Origin: Hofstenia miamia
Lineage: Eukaryota; Xenacoelomorpha; Acoela
Direction: 5' to 3'
NCBI GenBank assembly: GCA_004352715.1
Contig: SCFE01000033.1
Location: 508,170-572,169, forward strand
Length of the DNA stretch: 64,000 bases
The notes under the pieces were generated by a model that saw nothing but the letters and a program-made list of their open reading frames with translations, had not been told where the DNA came from and did not search any database. Shown piece after piece: positions 13,661-26,000 of the stretch. Position numbers and translations under genes: made by a program. Numbering within the stretch: position 1 is the stretch's first letter; every line of letters starts with the position of its first letter.

Positions 13661-14933
13661 TAGTACTGGCCAAAAGTTTGGGAACACTTTCCAAATTTAG
13701 AAATTTTTGTATTTTACACTAAAAAACGCAATGCAGAAACAATATAATAACAAAATGTAGAAACAAATTGATAACACCGTGTAGAAAGTAAATAGTTAAT
13801 TCAGAAAAACTCATTAATATTTTGTATGTCCGCCATTATTGGCCAAACACGCAGCAATGCGATTTGACATTAACTCGACCAGTTTTCTACAATAATCATC
13901 AGTAATCTCTGTGCACCATACCACTTCAATTCGCTGCTTCAGATCGTCGAGTGATGTGCATTGGCGCTTCCTCAGACAGTTTTTGATGTGATGCCAGCAA
14001 TTTTCTATGACTTTGAGTTCTGGGTGGTTTCCCGGCCAGTTCTCAAGCAACTTTGGCGCTGTGGCAAGGAGCACCATCTTGTTGTAGTATAAATGTTCCG
14101 CGAAGCTGCATAAACATGGGAACTTTCTCCTGAATTATTTCGAGGTAAGCCTTGGCTGTGACCAGCACGCTCATTCGCAGTTATAGCACCCCAAATCATC
14201 ATAGACGGTGCTGAGCGGACAGTTTGTTGCGTATAACGTGTGTTGAATCTTTGGATTCTTGGTCGTCAAACTTGTGGCCGGTATGATGTAAACTGGCAAA
14301 TCTTGGATTCATCACTAAACATTACTTGATGCCACATCTCAGGAGTGTAATGTTGGTATTGCCTGCAAAAGCGCAACCTGTCTCAAATGTTCTTTGACGA
14401 CAATCGGCGTTTGGCTGCCGGTTTGCACGATGGAAGGTCAAAGGGCTGCACTACCGCACCTAGATTTGCTTAGACTTCAGAAGATGAAGGGAATGGTTGA
14501 TTGACGACGTACCGGTGAATGAGACGGTCAGTCTGAGGGGTTGTCACTTTTGGTCTTCCAGACCGCTTGCGAGAGAAAAAATTTTGCAGTTGCTGTTGGT
14601 GAGTAACACTTCTGGATACCGAAGATAGTGACACGCCCATTCTAACAGCTATAGCGCGATAATTGTACCCCTCCTCGTACAAGATATGAATTTCAGCACA
14701 CTTTGTTGGTGAAATTTCACTACCACGGACCATATTTCAAACTATAATGGTAGTGCTTTTTCAGTGAAAATGTATTGTGCGTAAATCTAAAGTTGTGTTA
14801 ATTTGATTGGCTAAATGAATTTGTTGTAAATTCTAAGAAAAAATTAGAATTCCAGGAATTTTACGACGTTTCCAGGAAATAATATAAAATACGCTTTAGA
14901 CAGATACTGTTCCCAAACTTTTAGCCAGTACTG
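13661..14933 (-). mobile_element. Tc1-family DNA transposon inserted in a TA tract
   Basis: This 1,273-base element has inverted ends reading AGTACTGGCCAAAAGTTTG at the left and, reverse-complemented, CAGTACTGGCTAAAAGTTTG at the right. Both sides are flanked by TA, the Tc1 target. The internal - strand carries a broken transposase. The size (about 1.3 kb), TA target and single transposase are all typical of Tc1. The outermost base differs between ends (T left, C right). The left flank is a (TA)n tract (13641-13660) and the right flank is (TA)n running into the assembly gap, so the element landed within a microsatellite. Confidence 0.93.
13814..14733 (-). pseudogene. Tc1 transposase, frame-disrupted
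   Basis: Cut-and-paste DDE transposase. The N-terminal frame (14733 down to 14470, 87 codons) starts MVRGSEISPTKCAEIHILYE and contains the paired helix-turn-helix that binds the inverted repeats, with a GRPK hook between the helices (SGRPKVTTPQTDR). The middle is shifted between frames. WGAITANE near 14200 matches the MIWGAI motif seen before the second catalytic Asp, and QQDGAPCH-like coding follows in another frame. The C-terminal part (14077 down to 13814) keeps the family's NHPELKVIENCWHHIKNCL motif, which holds the third acidic catalytic position, in the form PDLNPIENxW. Several frameshifts and no continuous frame mean it is dead. Confidence 0.9.
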
Positions 14934-15533
14934 TATATATATATATATATATATATATNNNNNNNNNNNNNNNNNNNNNNNNNNNNNNNNNNNNNNNNNN
15001 NNNNNNNNNNNNNNNNNNNNNNNNNNNNNNNNNNNNNNNNNNNNNNNNNNNNNNNNNNNNNNNNNNNNNNNNNNNNNNNNNNNNNNNNNNNNNNNNNNNN
15101 NNNNNNNNNNNNNNNNNNNNNNNNNNNNNNNNNNNNNNNNNNNNNNNNNNNNNNNNNNNNNNNNNNNNNNNNNNNNNNNNNNNNNNNNNNNNNNNNNNNN
15201 NNNNNNNNNNNNNNNNNNNNNNNNNNNNNNNNNNNNNNNNNNNNNNNNNNNNNNNNNNNNNNNNNNNNNNNNNNNNNNNNNNNNNNNNNNNNNNNNNNNN
15301 NNNNNNNNNNNNNNNNNNNNNNNNNNNNNNNNNNNNNNNNNNNNNNNNNNNNNNNNNNNNNNNNNNNNNNNNNNNNNNNNNNNNNNNNNNNNNNNNNNNN
15401 NNNNNNNNNNNNNNNNNNNNNNNNNNNNNNNNNNNNNNNNNNNNNNNNNNNNNNNNNNNNNNNNNNNNNNNNNNNNNNNNNNNNNNNNNNNNNNNNNNNN
15501 NNNNNNNNNNNNNTATATATATATATATATATA
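14934..15533. other. (TA)n microsatellite interrupted by a 555-N assembly gap
   Basis: TA repeats run from 14934 to 14958, N from 14959 to 15513, and TA repeats again from 15514 to 15533. The gap lies within what is probably one long TA tract. Open frames crossing the N run are meaningless. Confidence 0.95.
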
Positions 15534-16043
15534 GTTTGAACTTGCAAAAAAAGTATTTGTAATACTTTAAATACAATTAGCTAATCACAAAGTCTGTAGG
15601 TAAAAAAAGTCTGTTTTGAGTGTATTTATACGAGTCCCAACAAAAATGCCAAAATATCACAAATATTTCACAGTAATTTTATACAAATTGCCAACTGATG
15701 CTAAGTACTGAACCTTGCATTATTGTTAAGGTAGTTCGATTAAACCTATGTTATATTCAGGTTGTTTTCTGAAACATATTCGTATTATTCATTTACTTGG
15801 TCCAATAACACTTGGCTATCACTGCAAACGAATGCCTTGGGTGATCTTTCATGTAAACTAATTTCTATTCCAGATTCAGATTTACTGTTATAATATAACC
15901 CTACATTTCACTATTATTTTATTGCAAACCATAAATTATTGTTGACTGCTACGCATAAAAGTGTCATACTCGTTTATTGATGGCAGTTACCAATTTAATT
16001 GGCGCTTGATTTCTGCTTTAGATTTGATGGATGTTGTATAGGA
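15534..16043 (+). other. Putative upstream/5' leader region of the lipidated-protein gene
   Basis: No ORF. Just before the start codon lies TTGATTTCTGCTTTAG, a good acceptor-like pyrimidine tract plus AG ending at about 16020. It may join an upstream 5' UTR exon or receive a spliced leader. A four-codon upstream ORF (16027-16041) sits in the short leader. No TATA box or other promoter could be identified with confidence. Confidence 0.35.
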
Positions 16044-16081
16044 ATGGGATGTGCCGGCAGCAAGGAAGCGAAGTCTGCGGA
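16044..16081 (+). CDS. Exon 1: MGCAGSK myristoylation/palmitoylation start
   Basis: ATG at 16044 encodes MGCAGSKEAKSA and two bases of the next codon, then donor GTAAGT at 16082. This start was chosen over the ATGs at 16027 and 16031: the first meets a stop after four codons, and the other gives no plausible product. The dual lipidation motif matched to a perfect donor is the main evidence. Joining to exon 2 completes codon 13 as Asp. Confidence 0.55.
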
Positions 16082-19000
16082 GTAAGTTTTTATATTTTTC
16101 CTTAAATTTATCTTTTTAAATGTATTTATAACACAAAAGCGAATTCAGCAAAAAATCCATGTTGCAACTTTTCTAATTTTACATGTGTCTATTATTAACT
16201 ACTCTATGATGAAGAGCTCCCAAAAAATTATTACAATTAGTCGCCGCGGCTTCACAACCAAAAGTCAATTAGTTTTGATTGCACCTCCCAAAAACCAGTT
16301 GTTGCAATTAATTGCCATCGTCTTCTCAAGACTCTTTGATTTGTGTTCAGTTTTGTGAATATTGAAAGTTAAATTTTTCATCCACAAATAGCTCGTTATA
16401 TTTGAAACGGAGTTGCAGTTTAAGATTCCTAGTAAAAAAAACTTAGTGTTTTCAGATTTTTATCTAGATAAATCCTTGTGCTTTATAAAGATAATTATCA
16501 AATATAAAATTTATTAATGGCAAGAGTTGAAAATCAGTTATTTTTGAGCAAGTTAATGAATTATTTATCGAAGAAAACATTTTTATCGCCAAACTAGATT
16601 ACAAGAATCGTAAATTTATTGTTCCAGCTTTTCAAATTCTACTTTATTGTATGGCAGATTTAAATCAGATTGATAATGACATTAAATTTGACATAGTTTT
16701 CACTGACCTACAAATATACATTTACAAAACAAAATTTCCTAGTTATTGTAGCTGTTTAATACATCAAGTTGTAATGAAAATTTATATTGATATAAAATGT
16801 TTAGTATTTATTTAGTATAGAAATTCACTAAGGTGTTTCTATTTGTCGAGAAATATAGAATTTACACTACTATTACAGAGATTGAAAGTATTTAAAACTG
16901 AAATGTTATCATGTATGCAACTCTTTATAATTCTTCGTTATATAAAGTTGGCATTACTCTATATGAAATCCACGAGATCTTGTGTCAAAACGTGAACCAC
17001 ATTTATTTGATAAAGAAGTTAAAAATGTTTGATAGTTTTTTGGATTGAGATGTTTTCAAGCCATACGACTGGAGATGAATACCTGCTAAAGTTGAAGATG
17101 TCTGTGATCTGCGCGTGATTTTTTAATCGAAACCATATTGTGTAATATTACTCTTAAATACTCATAAGCAGACCGCAGCAGCCATTTCGACTGAAGAAAT
17201 TTTCTAAATGTCAACATTTACAACATATTGGATGCATTAAACATAAATATTAAAAGCTTTGATATAATGTGATAGTTTACGGCTGCTTTTGGATTTAATA
17301 TTTTTCCACAATAGCGCTGTCAAGAGAGCTTCAATATTTTCTTTAGCGTACTGATTGTTGAGGATGCGCAAAATGTAACGCATTGGGTTTACAACTGTGC
17401 CAATATTTATGATTATTCCACCAGACAAGATTTTATTGCTTCTCAATTTATCGTGTTTATTGATTAATGAAATAATATATTTTTCAAAAATTGCTTTAGT
17501 TGTGAACTTCCATTATTCCAGTTTTCAATGATGTCCCATTTTAACGCATAATATGCTAACAGATTATTTAAATTAGTTTTAAAAATTTACAATTTGGTTT
17601 ACATTTTGAGTATTTTTGCCTGAACGACACACGATAGACGCTGTTGAGGCAGCCAACTTTCTCTTTAGAGAATGTCAACTCAGTCCGCTCCTATCATTCT
17701 TTGGATAAAGAAAAATCGTGATAAGCTAAAATCATGTTCATATTGTTAAGAAAAAGTATAATTGAGAAGAATTTCTTCGTATTGCGAAATGGAAGAAATT
17801 TTTTCCTCTTCATCACGATCGACAACTATCGTTTCTTTGATGCTGAGCGCAAATCTTTTGGCCTTCGTCCCCGCCGTCGTGATGCTACTGGTCGCGATTG
17901 TCTACCTGCGCCTCCTAGCTTGCAACTTACTCCACATCCCAACTCTGGTTTCTCATTTTTGCTCGCCATTGCTCACAGTCTTGTTTTATTATACCGTCGT
18001 CTCAGTTTTTTAACTTCTTGCAGTCTCCCGTTGACTTAATTTTCATTAGTGAAACCTGGCTTGATCCTTCTGTCGCTGACAGTGTTGTTTTTCCTAACTC
18101 CGCACTTAAAGTTTTCTCCCGTATGGATCGCTCTAATGGTCGTCATGGTGGTGTTCTCATCGCCTCACGTCGCCCTAACCTTGACATCCACCCCTCCCCT
18201 TTGAGTCTTTTTTCTTTGATTTCTGTTGCGGCTGCGCTTTTGTTCTAAGTGATCACAATGTTTCTCTTTTCTGTGTTTACAACCCTCATTCCAACAGTCC
18301 TTTTCGCATTCCCCTTGCTGATTTTTCATCCATGCTCTCTCTCCCTCCCTCCCTCTCTCTCTTGTTTGCGTCGCGGACGGTTGGTTTTTACTAGTGCTCC
18401 GTGAGCTTACGTTAAACAATTCGAATCGTTTTGCACATCACCTTATTCTTGCGTGGGAAAATTCTCTAACGATTATCAAAGAAATCAATCAAAGATAAGT
18501 AATTTTAACTGTATATTATCTAATTATTAAGCGTTTTTCGCCGTGCTGGAAAACCTCTTGGATCTCTCCACTGTTAAAATCCAATCAGCTTCCCTCCTCT
18601 CAAGTCTATTCTTATCGTCCAAGTACTATTCTTTGTTGGCTGTCAATCATCTTTGAGCTCCTTGTCTTTCGTTATGTGTTCCCTAAAATTTGCCACCTCA
18701 TCTCTTCTTCTCAGCACGATAACCTTCCGGCTCTTTCTACCATCACTAACTTGCTCACTTGAAACGGCTATTTCTACTCTGATCGTAATGATCCTAGTTG
18801 CATGATCTTTCTTGACATTTCTTAAGCTTTTGATTGGCTCCCTCTTTCTATTCTTCTTGACAAATTAAGTTTATTTGGCTTTGATGCTGATTTCATCGTA
18901 CTCTTCCATTCTTACCTATCCAATCGTTGTCAGGGTTTTAAAATCAACTCGTCTATTTCTTCTGCTTTTGTCTCTAGTGGTGCTCCTCAAAATTTTGTGT

Positions 19001-19969
19001 TTGCTGTTCTCTTCTCCCTCGTTACCGTCGATGACCTCCCTCAATCTGTCCTCAACTCATCCTGTCTACTGTATGTTGACGACACTACGATTTTCAACTT
19101 TGGTAGTTCTTTTGCCTCCAATATTACCTCTGATCTTGAGCTTTTGTCGAATTGGTCTTCTGTTAACCATCTTGATTTTAGCTCAACCAAGATATGTGGT
19201 ATTTCCTTTTCTGTATCTCCCCCTTCTGATCTTCCTCTTCCTGTACATTTTCCCCCTAATCATACTCATCTTGGTGTTCAACTTGCTGCTAACTTAGATT
19301 GGTCTGCTCATGTGTCCTTACGTCTCCGCAAAGCTAATTCCTCACTTTTTGCCCTCTTACGCAATATTCCCTTTAATTTCACGACTGCTGTGAAACTTTT
19401 TTTGTTTAAGTCCATTTCTCGCGCCATTCTTCTCTACGCTTCTCCCTGTTGGTTGCCGGCTCGTTCTTTGTTCCACTGTATGGAACGTTTTCTAGAAGCA
19501 TTCCTTCAAATGGATTTTTCCCTTGCCATACAAAGATGCTCTTCTCAAATTCTTCACGGTCCCGCTGTCGCTCTAATTCCATGCTTGTGATCTCCTCCTG
19601 TTCAATGGAAAATTGGATCTTGATCCTTTTGATTTTATTAAGTTCTCTAATTCCCGCTCCACTCGCTCTTATGATGTTGTCACTATCTCCATTCGTCGTC
19701 TCAAGAAACATCGCACTCTTCACTCGTTTTTCAATCGTGCTTGTATTGCTGCTATTTACATCTTCACTCTCAACCCTCCAACAGTCATTGATTTCATTTC
19801 CGAGCTTCAAGAAATCTTTTATGTATTTCCTCTTTGCTGAGCCCTTCTCCAACATCGCCTATTCTTCCATCTACTCCTGTGACTGTCCTCGTTGCCGTAA
19901 AACTTGATTTGTTTTTATTTCTTTTGTAGTGTCTGACTTCAGCGGCTAAATAAAGTCATTCATTATGAA

Positions 19970-20021
<52 letters not shown>

Positions 20022-23000
20022 GTTGTTGTTGTTAGTATTATTATTATTATTTTGATATTTACTGTTCACGCTGCAATCGAAAGTTAAATCTTTCTTAGAA
20101 ACTGACATTTTAAACAAATGACTTATTTGTTGATTCAGTTCAAGCCTGGAAGACACTTGTTTCAGGGATCCAGGATAGAGGCAAAATAACGTTATAAAAT
20201 TTCAGTTCTCGATTGCCATTTTTTGTGGGTTACATAGTTAGGGGAGGATCTAATGAATAATGAGAAAATTAGAATAAATTACCCTGCCTCTAAACGTGGA
20301 GTGGTTTATTTTATTACAGATGAACGTGAACTGCTGAGTGCGGAAATTGAACAAAACGCTGATAAGAAACGACCCCATCTTCTGAAATAGATTGCAATGG
20401 AACATTTATCAAAGGAGATCTGACAACTTATTCTTGCCTCTGGAACAGATCATGTGTTTCATTCAAGACGTCTTTAGAAACTGGCTGAGTATAGGAAATC
20501 TAGAAAATCTATGTTTTATAATAGAACATTTTGTAAAGAAATCTGAAGCTGTATTTATTTGTTGTTTAATACGATTGAAGCGTTTAAACTAGTATTTTTG
20601 AACAAACATTGTTTATTTTGCAAAGTCTAATTTTTAAGACGTGTGCGCGCAGGAAGTCCTCTCATTTATTTTTTTATAATAATTTAAAGTTAGCATGTTA
20701 ATGATAATTTGTTATGAAGATTTTTTAAGCATGTTTTCAACAGTAAGTGTTTTAACACTCACAAAATGTATTGAGAATGTATCGCGTATTGCCATACTCA
20801 GTGTATTTGGAGGGGCTTATACAAATGTGTCGACGACAGCTTAGTGAGGTCAAAGTAATGCTTCAAATGGTCTATTAGAGCGATTTCTTTCGACAATGGA
20901 ACTAATTTGCAGCAAAATTCGGAGCGGCTTTAAGGTAGAGAAGGGCAGAAAGCTTTTGTCTATTCAAATAAATTATCTTTGAAGCATTCATTTTCGTTTT
21001 TAATATGTTTCTTCCAATTTAGCATTTAAATGATTTTTAGCGAAATATTTGTCTGTCTGCAATCATTTTAAAATTCACTTTTTGGAAATATATGAATGTA
21101 AATATTATGAAAAAGTTGTGTTGAGATTGCAACATTCGCTAGTTATTAAGTCTTAGTGGGATTCTACAGCAAATTGTTGCTTTCTATTGATTTGATAAAT
21201 ATTGCTAGTAACATGCAACTCATAGATATCCATCGGAAGAAGATACTAGATCTGCTGTAATGTATTAGGACTTTTATTCAATTCCAAGAAATGCTTGATG
21301 CATACTTCAACCAAATTTTAGTTATATTTGAAATTATGTTATCAAAAAAAACTAACAAAAAAGATAAAAACGCTATACTATAAGCGAAAGTCAAAAGAGA
21401 TCTTCCGTACTCAGTCTGAATTGTTTAAACAGAAAAATGTACACCGGTGGAAAACAAGTTGACGACGGCGTGCAACTGAATGCAAACAGAATCTTTGCAA
21501 AGTGTTAATTGAGTGTATACAAAACGCCGAAGTATTTAATTTTAATTTTGTGCAATATTTATTATTATTTTTATTGGTTGGGCACAACTCCATAAAACTG
21601 TAATAAAACGATTGCATAGCATGAACATAAAACACTAATGCTTACGCCTCAGACTTGTCCACGAGCCGAAATTTCTGAGCTCGGCTCGGCTCGTTTTAAT
21701 TTTGAGTAAGTTCGGACCGGCTCTCCAATGAAATCTTTCAATGAGGCTCGTTTCATTTCGATATTTTTTTAAAATTATTGCGCTCTCAGAATTTTTTCAA
21801 TTGCTCTTCCTATTATTTAATAAACAATTCTAAAATACGATTATAAGTAAGGAATAATGAATGAAAAAATAAGAAAAATCTGCATAATTAAATTAACAAG
21901 CAGCACTATAAATTTGCTTTTCTTAAACGGTCTGTTACGCCTCCTGCTATACATACTGTTCCGACGGTGGCGGCATCATTTAACTTGTGAAAATGTCGGC
22001 CTCTATCTATATATAAATCATTTGAAAATGTTTGCAAAATTTGTTAGCTTTGTTGTAAGCATGAGTGCCGAAATAAATTGCTTTGAGGTATATTTCATAA
22101 TGAAATATATCTTAGCTACTAAAGTACTAATGCTCATGTTAAGTGTACTTAGGATGTGAAGAGTTTTCCATATTTTGTACTTGATTTGTATCTACCGTTA
22201 TCGCATTTCTTCACTGTTTCGTGAGAAAAATCTTTTACCGCCAATTAATAACACTTGATCTCCAATTAGCTTTGAGTACGAAATCAGACTTAGACCAATT
22301 GCAATGCATTCTGTTCTGTTGTTTGCTCATCTGAATCCAATTTAATTTAAATCTGTTTTTAATTTATTTAGAGAATTGCTTTTCTTTAATTTGCCTTCGC
22401 TGATGGAGGCACTTACGCATTACTTGGTGACACTTTGACAGTACACTATTTCCCCACGAAATTCCTATATTTTGGAAGTCGTACTCGAAAGTAGTGCAAA
22501 CGTACTTTTCATGTTTTACAACTTCACTGCTTTCTTACACAATTAAGATTTCCGTTCATTTGCATAAGTAAGCTTGAACTAATTACAAAATGGTTTTGCG
22601 TTATTCAAGTTGATGAATTCCTATGTTAAATAGCAATTAAATGCATCTATTTGGAAATATCATTTACGATTCGGTAATTGCTTTTCAGGTGGAACTATTA
22701 GTTTTAAGTTAAATTAATTTTTTAATGCTGAAATTCTACATTTTCACGGCTTCCTTTTTCAAGCTAAATTTGAACGCATGCTGGAGAAGTCAATTTATAT
22801 AAGACTGTTTTATAAAGTTATTTATCTTTTAGTTTTTGTTTATTGGTATGTCCCAATGTTTTTATGTTTCATATATTCATTTATTCACTGTATTGTTGTG
22901 GTCATTTATTAAGAGTTCACAACTCGTGAGACTATCATGTTAAACTTCAACAAACAATTCATGCGTTTGCATGTGCACGGTGGGTTTTAACGGAATTTAG

Positions 23001-26000
23001 ATTGAAAAAATGCACCGGGGTAATTTTTTGTTTAGACTTATTGGACCTATAACAATATGTCGAGACATATTTGAAAATATTTCATCATTATCTTATTCGA
23101 ATATGGCGTCATAATTTAGAATGGCGGCCATTTAAACCTCAAAATCGTAATATTTTACAAACTAAGCATCCTAGGGCATGCAAATTTTCACTTTATTTAT
23201 GAGTTTTTGTCATTTAAGTTTTAAGACTTGAGTTCGAATGAATTTAACTATGGTGCCACAAAAGACAGTAAGCCATTACACACTAGTTCGTAGATCAGAT
23301 TAGAGACTACAGTATTCACCATTCAAGAATGCGGAAGTTAATGTTGCTCCAAAAATCAATTGAGTATTTCAATGAATGACACGTCATTTCCATTCTTCGA
23401 GAAAATATATAGCATAGTATCTAATTCACTTCTGCAATGTAATCGCACAGGGACTTCTTGAGACCTGCAATGGTAATTCGTAGATTTTGAAAAATGTTCC
23501 GTGTTAGGTAAACCAAGTAATTCAAATTCTTTCATAAATCTTTCTTCAAATTTCGGTGAGAGCATCGCAAGGTACTAACACGAAATTCAAGTATATGTAT
23601 CATATATAGAGCAGGGTATCAGAAAAACTATCATGTCACCTTAAATAGATTGGATTTTATAGCTATGGGATGCAGTTCTGTGGTATTTTTTAACATTTAT
23701 TTTGAAATTAGTAAGACATTAATCAGTAATAGCTCTAGCAGCGTCAATTGTGATTCTAACCTTACAGCCTCCGATTTTGTGATTTCTATTTGTTCCTAAT
23801 ATAATTCCTACGACGAATGCAAGTTTGTATCGAACATGATGATGATGATGACCATTTAGAAAATGTTTATTCTAAATTTATACTTATTGTTTTAAACATA
23901 CCTCAAAATTTTCATCGTATCAATAATTCAATGTTAGTTTGCCAATCACATCCTTCATCGTTTGCAGCATTATCTATGTTTGTGTCACTCAGATTATAAA
24001 ACAAAATATTTTTTGAAATGCGGGAATTCTGTTGGACTTGTAAAAATTTGATTTATCAATTTTTAGGTAGTTTTATAAGAGTTGATTTTTCTTTTCAACA
24101 CAATTGTGCCTAAAATTTTACTTTATGACGTTCACTCTACCGTGCGTGCAGTTCAAATTCTCCTATATTGTGTCTAAATATGAATACCTCTATATGACTT
24201 TATTAAGATGAATAACATTTAGTTCATTTTATAAATTTTTTTACAAACTTAGTTTATGGCAAAAACATGTAGTTACATGTTTTCAATAAGCCCAATTTAT
24301 TACCAGGATATTTTCGTTAAATGTTTTTCTTTGTTTTATTTAACTTCTTTTTACTGATAAATATTGGAAGAATCCAAATTATTATTGGCACAAATATGCG
24401 GGTGAAGTTAGTCTTAAAACATGTGTTCTCGCTGTCATCTGGCTATTCATTGACTCGCCTGTTCTTTCCTGTATGCAATATGTTGAACGCGCTTTGCTCT
24501 AATGAAACATAATTTGAATTTTACATTGTCGGTATCAAACGACAATTTAATTTCCTAGAAAAAGAAGATTTAGTCACCATTAACTTTGATCGAAGAGAGT
24601 TTCTTGAGTTTTGTGTGATGTTTATTGAGTGTTAACTCGGTGTGTTGTCTTTTGACAATATAATGCCAAACAGACGCTCTGGATCACTGTTCAAGAAACC
24701 GATGCTAATCGGTAAGAAATTTATAAATATTCGGTTTAGTTTTCTGAATTCATCAAGCGCAGAGAATAAAATCTCATTAAAATTTTCAATTATTCAATTT
24801 GAAAAAGACCGGATTAAAGCGATTTTGTCATTTATTATGGCCTTTTCCCGAACTGAGTCAAAGGTCTATATCGCAAAGAATAATTTTAATGTATTTTTGT
24901 TCGTTTTTTGAGGTATAATTGATTTGTAATCGGCATTATTTACTCGCTTTTGCAAAATTAAAGCGCATTTTAGAAATGTTCTATTCTGTGATTTAGTAGT
25001 TTCTTCGCATCAAAAATTTTCTTTAAAATAGGCAAATAACTTAAAAAAAGGATATTTTATGTTATTTAAAAATCTGGAAAACATCCAGGTTAATAGAGGG
25101 TTGTTATAAACATCTTAATTGAAAAAAATAACATGTTATATCAATTTTCGAATTTTTTTAAAAGTTTTATATCTTTTAGTAAGCCCATACAAGATATCAG
25201 TGTTTCGAATTTTGGGAGAGCCAATTGCAAATTTCCAAGCTCAGAGCTCATATCAATTTCATTTGTACTCAATGTAAGAACCAAGGACTGATTTAAAGAA
25301 GAATAGTAGCAGTAATCGTTGTAATTTTTGAATATCTAAAACCAATTGAAAAACGGCATCAATATTGATTTGATTGATTACAGCTGATTTGGAATAATTG
25401 AATTAAACAAACAATGTTATCACCTATGTTACATGTCACAAACCGCAGTTTAGTGTTTCTTTATCTGTATGTGAATGATTGAAAATCAAAAAACGTATTA
25501 TTTTTCAAGATTTTGAATAATTTAAAAACGTGCGTGATCATTTGTTAGAAATCATTGGCCATCATTTCGTCCTGTATTCGTGATAGATGTTTTCAAAGTT
25601 ATACCTGATTAAACTGATATTATTTAGTGCGGATAAACAGCCGTTCGATCGCCCATTAACAGGTAATGGCATTACCATCAAAATCCAAGAACCCTCTGAA
25701 GAGAATATCGCAATTAAAGAAGAAGAAGTGACTGTAGTTCAATCAAATGCAGTTGAATCAGCTCCTTCTCCACCCCCGCCAAAAAACGAACCTCTATTCC
25801 CACTTATTTCGCCCTACAAACCCCAATTCAATCCGACAAAGGATGTAGCGCTCTCTCCAACCATTTGTAAGTTAATTTTTTATTATAGCCTTTATTGAAC
25901 ACAAATTATGGCATCAAAATGGACTGATTTTTCGAAATTCTTAAAAATGAAGTTCAAACTTTTTGTTTAATGTGTAACGTTCCTTTCAAAATATTGTTGA

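Noticed and set aside
14896-15576. Long - strand ORFs across the N run
   Set aside because: They consist of unknown residues across an assembly gap and TA repeats.
18165-19907. ORFs in other frames over the pyrimidine-rich LINE
   Set aside because: Hydrophobic or charged composition comes from the strand skew; only the frames carrying endonuclease and reverse transcriptase motifs are meaningful.
20320-20390. Possible exon preceded by TTTTATTACAG, reading DERELLSAEIEQNADKKRPH
   Set aside because: Joining it to exon 1 gives an immediate stop (phase mismatch), and no splice donor follows its TAG. An alternative terminal exon of an unseen transcript cannot be excluded.
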